Source of the DNA: an uncultured Clostridia bacterium
Lineage (GTDB): Bacteria; Bacillota; Clostridia; Oscillospirales; Acutalibacteraceae
DNA: 17,319 nucleotides
Assembly: GCA_937919155.1 (NCBI GenBank)
Contig: CALFPM010000045.1
Coordinates: 1 to 17,319 of the forward strand
Direction: 5' to 3'
Shown: positions 14,760 to 17,319 of the stretch, in pieces
How the letters are laid out: each line of letters starts with the position of its first letter
How positions within the stretch are numbered: the first letter of the stretch is position 1
The notes under the pieces: generated by a model
Seen by the model: only the letters and a program-made list of their open reading frames with translations
Databases searched by the model: none
What the model was told of the DNA's origin: nothing
Position numbers and translations under genes: made by a program

Positions 14760-15839
14760 TTAAAGCGATGAAATTATCGCAATAATCGCATAGATGATTG
14801 CGCCGACTGCCGCACCGCCGAGACCGCCGATGAGCTTTGCTTTCTTATCCTCTGTGGGGATATTGCCGACAAATTTACCCGTCTGACCGTTCATTGCAAA
14901 GGTATGATTCTTGCCGTTCCATTTGACGTTGAGAATCCATACGGGATAAAGAGCATACTTATATGAGCCGTTTGCAACCTGCATTGCCGCCTGAATCGGA
15001 CTTACGGAATCGTAACCGTCAACGGTATCTTCAAATGCATTGAGAGCGCTTGCCTGAATTCTCTGATTTGCTCTGTTCATGCTCTGATTTACATCAACAT
15101 CATATTTATCCGCAAGATAACCTGCGAGATATGCCGTGTTGAAAGGAACGGCTTCATTGATGTTGAAAGGCTCGATTGATTCCATAAGGTCATCGGGCAT
15201 TTTTGTTGAGCCGTCAACGGGAACGTTATCAAATCCGATTGAGCCGCTTCTGTAAATATTGAAAGCGGTGGTTTCGGTGTAGTTATTCTTACTGTCAGAC
15301 CAATGTCTGTATTTTTCAGCCTGATAGGTTGCATTTACAACCGCATCACAGCTGAAAAGCCAATGGGGAACATAAACGCCCTTGATTTCATCAAGCTTGT
15401 TTTCGGCTAAAAATGCCTTGGGAACAAACTTCTTGCCCTTAAAGTGCTTTTTGAGTGCTTCCTTTGCGGTTTTTTTATCGAGCTTGAAGGGAATAACAAG
15501 GTCAGGTTTAAGTGCGCCCGAGAACTGACCCTGCATAACAACCTGATTGCCGCAGTAAGGACAACTTGTTGCACCCGTTGTTGCATCGGCAACGATTTCA
15601 CCGCCGCAGGATTTGCAGGCATAAACGCTCATTCCGTCCGTTTCACCTGCACCCCACTGTGAACCCTGTGAATTCCAGTTAATCTGTTCAACCGTATTTG
15701 CGGCAAAATCTTCTGCCTGCTGCATAGCGGCAATATCAAATTCTGCATCGCAATAGGGACATTTGAGTTTCTGTGCGCCGACGTTGAATTCGACTGCACC
15801 TCCGCAATGCGGACATTTCTGTTCAGTTATTGCTGACAA
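14760..15839 (-). CDS. TFIIB-type zinc-ribbon protein with C-terminal membrane helix (YdjG-like)
   Basis: This 359-residue protein has two N-terminal zinc ribbons: C9/C12/C27/C30 (KCPHCGG...CPYCDAEFD) and a second pair CKSCGG...CPYCGNQ (about 74-98). A conserved domain (about 105-325) includes VIPFKLDKKTAKEALKKHFK, GVYVPHWLFSCDA and YPVWILNVKWNGK. One C-terminal hydrophobic helix follows (about 334-359) that would tail-anchor it, with the ribbons inside the cell. Databases often mislabel such proteins as PriA helicase because of the ribbons, but no helicase motifs are present. It resembles YdjG of the B. subtilis sigma-W controlled pspA-ydjGHI operon (inference). The start is TTG at 15839, supported by AAGGAGG nine bases upstream; no suitable ATG occurs nearby. 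Confidence 0.87.
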   Translation of the reverse strand: MSAITEQKCPHCGGAVEFNVGAQKLKCPYCDAEFDIAAMQQAEDFAANTVEQINWNSQGSQWGAGETDGMSVYACKSCGGEIVADATTGATSCPYCGNQVVMQGQFSGALKPDLVIPFKLDKKTAKEALKKHFKGKKFVPKAFLAENKLDEIKGVYVPHWLFSCDAVVNATYQAEKYRHWSDSKNNYTETTAFNIYRSGSIGFDNVPVDGSTKMPDDLMESIEPFNINEAVPFNTAYLAGYLADKYDVDVNQSMNRANQRIQASALNAFEDTVDGYDSVSPIQAAMQVANGSYKYALYPVWILNVKWNGKNHTFAMNGQTGKFVGNIPTEDKKAKLIGGLGGAAVGAIIYAIIAIISSL

Positions 15840-15841
15840 GG

Positions 15842-16375
15842 TTAATTACCTCCTTGTGTTTTGTATTGTTCAAGAATTTTATAAAATGCCGAGAAGAAAC
15901 CTGCTGAATTCCTCGGAAGCTCACGGTTTGAATTAACAGAATAATATTCGTTATCACCGTAAGTGAAGCTCACGGAAGTTGTGGGTGCATCAAGAAGCTG
16001 TTCCTCACTATACTTGAGTTCACCCCAACGGAGAACACCGTATTCAATGCATTTCTGCCTTATTTTCAGGATTGCATCATACTCAATCTGAAAACTTGCG
16101 GATTCTTCTTCAGCTCCGATATACGGCTGATTATAATATTCAAACCATACCTCGTTTTTCTCGTTGAGATATATTCTCATATTCATTGAGCTGCCGTCCA
16201 TTCCGCCGCCCGTGGAATAAGAGCAGGATACAATCGTATCCGACAAATCCCGTTCCATGCCGCCTTTATCGGGTATGTAAAATTTCGTTTTGTAATACCA
16301 CACACCGACTGCAGCGGCAATGGCAACAGCACCGACCAAAATCACGATTATCGCAACTTTCATCTTTTTATTCAT
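15842..16375 (-). CDS. Single-pass membrane protein of unknown function
   Basis: This 177-residue protein has an N-terminal membrane helix (about 6-27, KVAIIVILVGAVAIAAAVGV) preceded by lysines, so most of the chain should lie outside the membrane. The remaining 145 residues contain a Gly/Met-rich loop (TGGGMDGSSMNMR), several aromatic strands and a C-terminal helix. I recognise no family. It begins nine bases after the stop codon of the DUF4428 protein gene and lacks a clear ribosome site, so translation may depend on coupling to that gene. It ends two bases before the TTG start of the zinc-ribbon gene, whose ribosome site lies inside this coding sequence. Its position between two zinc-ribbon genes suggests a role in the same envelope module (inference). 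Confidence 0.75.
   Translation of the reverse strand: MNKKMKVAIIVILVGAVAIAAAVGVWYYKTKFYIPDKGGMERDLSDTIVSCSYSTGGGMDGSSMNMRIYLNEKNEVWFEYYNQPYIGAEEESASFQIEYDAILKIRQKCIEYGVLRWGELKYSEEQLLDAPTTSVSFTYGDNEYYSVNSNRELPRNSAGFFSAFYKILEQYKTQGGN
15849..15855 (-). promoter_or_regulatory. Ribosome binding site that fixes a TTG start
   Basis: AAGGAGG on the minus strand lies nine bases before TTG 15839 and within the end of the upstream gene. It is the only strong site near the zinc-ribbon gene's start, so the non-ATG start is well supported. Confidence 0.8.
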
Positions 16376-16383
16376 ATAAATTA

Positions 16384-17319
16384 TCAGTTAGCTTTGGGAG
16401 TTCCACAGCAAGCACAGAATGCACCGCTGTCATTTGTTGCATTGCAAGCGGGGCAAACCCAACCCTGCGCAACGGGAGCCTGCTGAGGCTGTGCATAAGC
16501 GTTCTGCTGAGCATAGGGATTTGCCTGCTGAGGCTGACCATAAGGATTCTGCTGTGCATAGGGGTTTGCCTGAGGCTGACCGTAAGGATTCTGCTGTGCG
16601 TAAGGATTAGCCTGAGGCTGACCGTAGGGATTCTGCTGTGCATAGGGATTTGCCTGAGGCTGACCGTAAGGATTCTGCTGTGCATAGGGATTTGCCTGAG
16701 GCTGACCGTAGGGATTCTGCTGTGCATAAGGATTAGGCTGACCGTAAGCGTTTGCAGGAGCAAAGCCCTGATTCATAGGCATACCGCCATTCATCATATT
16801 GGGCATTGCACCGCCTCTGCCGGGAGTGAGAGTGTTGATAACTTCCATAGCCATCTGCTGATATTTGTTGTATTCCATTGTGCCCATACCCTCAATACGG
16901 AATGTATTGAGCTGAACTCTGAAATCATCAAAATAGGGGTTGTTTACTGCAAATTCAAGAATGAAGTTATAGTAGAACTTATATCTGGGAGGATTGTAGC
17001 TTACTCTCTGACCGTCTTTGCCCTGAGTATAGATTTCGTCCTTATCTTCATCGATCTTAAGGTTGCAGCTCATGATTGATGAAAGAGCCATAACATCGGG
17101 ATTCTCGTCATCCCAGTTGTTGGGGCTGTAGTTTGAAACAACGAAATTGCCGTTTGCCATATCAACATAAATCTTCTTGCCGTCACCGAAAGTGAGGTTA
17201 GGTCTGAAAGACTTAAGAGCAACTTTGTTCTGCTCTCTGTAAGCAAGTTGCTGCTTGATTTCTTCAATTGTTGAGCTTCTTCTGTCGCTGAAGAAGGGTG
17301 AAAGCTTCTTTGCGCAGTC
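16384..17319 (-). CDS. DUF4428-like protein with Gln/Pro/Tyr repeats and C-terminal zinc ribbon (5' end outside window)
   Basis: The frame is open from the right edge to the stop at 16384-16386, giving 311 residues and continuing outside the window. An ATG at 17160 is internal: the 53 codons before it read as typical protein (DCAKKLSPFFSDRRSSTIEE, then IKQQLAYREQNK), matching the end of the DUF4428 N-terminal ribbon and its following helix. The missing start should add roughly 30 residues with the first cysteines (family recollection). A globular region follows (to about 175), then a Met/Gly-rich linker, six tandem NPYAQQNPYGQPQA-type units, and a final ribbon CPAC...CACCG. The low-complexity section may act as a flexible or self-associating linker (inference). 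It is the first visible gene of the operon and probably cytoplasmic. Confidence 0.85.
   Translation of the reverse strand, partial: DCAKKLSPFFSDRRSSTIEEIKQQLAYREQNKVALKSFRPNLTFGDGKKIYVDMANGNFVVSNYSPNNWDDENPDVMALSSIMSCNLKIDEDKDEIYTQGKDGQRVSYNPPRYKFYYNFILEFAVNNPYFDDFRVQLNTFRIEGMGTMEYNKYQQMAMEVINTLTPGRGGAMPNMMNGGMPMNQGFAPANAYGQPNPYAQQNPYGQPQANPYAQQNPYGQPQANPYAQQNPYGQPQANPYAQQNPYGQPQANPYAQQNPYGQPQQANPYAQQNAYAQPQQAPVAQGWVCPACNATNDSGAFCACCGTPKAN
16477..16734. repeat. Six in-frame tandem coding repeats of 42-45 bp
   Basis: On the minus strand, four 42-base units encode NPYAQQNPYGQPQA, followed by two 45-base units encoding NPYAQQNPYGQPQQA and NPYAQQNAYAQPQQA. The units are nearly identical in DNA and keep the reading frame, so copy number could vary by slippage or recombination without breaking the gene. 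Confidence 0.93.

Noticed and set aside
14760..15839. PriA-type helicase
   Set aside because: Only the zinc ribbons resemble PriA. There is no Walker A or DEAH motif, and a C-terminal membrane helix is present.
16477..16734. Possible CRISPR array because of regular direct repeats
   Set aside because: Units are contiguous with no unique spacers, are multiples of three bases and encode a continuous low-complexity peptide.
16186..17079. Long plus-strand open frame (about 297 codons) opposite the QPY repeats
   Set aside because: Its repetitive Leu/Ile/Arg sequence is just the antisense of the tandem coding repeat, and it crosses two minus-strand genes.
17070..17267. Minus-strand open frame overlapping the DUF4428 gene
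   Set aside because: The frame that continues from the right edge has recognisable DUF4428-type sequence; this one is a shadow with no ribosome site.

Overview
The window looks like a chromosomal segment of a gut-type Clostridia member, most likely in or near Oscillospiraceae/Ruminococcaceae. The basis is family content (DUF4428, DUF6935, TPM, a TFIIB-type zinc-ribbon protein, a 7TM sensor paired with a NarL-type kinase), strong AGGAGG ribosome sites, some TTG starts, and intermediate GC. No rRNA, tRNA, CRISPR array or intact mobile element was seen.

Layout. (1) Positions 1-546 are AT-rich. They hold a minus-strand remnant of a small helix-turn-helix protein of the kind carried by integrative elements and phages, a possible partial reading frame running off the left edge, and a good sigma-A type promoter (330-358) pointing into the next operon. 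(2) Positions 547-4110 (+) form a three-gene, translationally coupled signalling operon. It encodes a 7TM sensor whose kinase core is degenerate, a second membrane sensor that keeps the kinase motifs, and a NarL/FixJ response regulator, and it ends at a hairpin terminator (4119-4153). (3) Positions 4152-6776 (-) are one SF2 DEAH-box helicase-like protein with an unusual C-terminal pair of transmembrane helices and its own likely promoter. (4) From 17319 down to 6908 (-) is a long, tightly packed gene string. In transcription order it reads: DUF4428/QPY-repeat zinc-ribbon protein (cut by the right edge), single-TM protein, TFIIB-type zinc-ribbon membrane protein, TPM-domain membrane protein, DUF6935 protein, small SPFH-like protein with two zinc ribbons, secreted repeat protein, two-domain lipoprotein, hairpin, DUF3298 lipoprotein, small secreted protein, then a strong terminator (6863-6891).

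How it may work. The zinc-ribbon, TPM and SPFH-like genes resemble the Bacillus subtilis ydjG/ydjH/ydjI membrane-stress module by domain content (inference). Here they appear to be co-transcribed with four exported proteins. Two of those exported proteins end in nearly the same unusual C-terminal module: a CxCxCH cluster, an aromatic amphipathic segment, and a second Cys/His cluster. This suggests an envelope-maintenance or surface-assembly operon with a possible uncharacterised C-terminal targeting, anchoring or metal-binding module. That module is the most interesting candidate for undescribed biology in the window.
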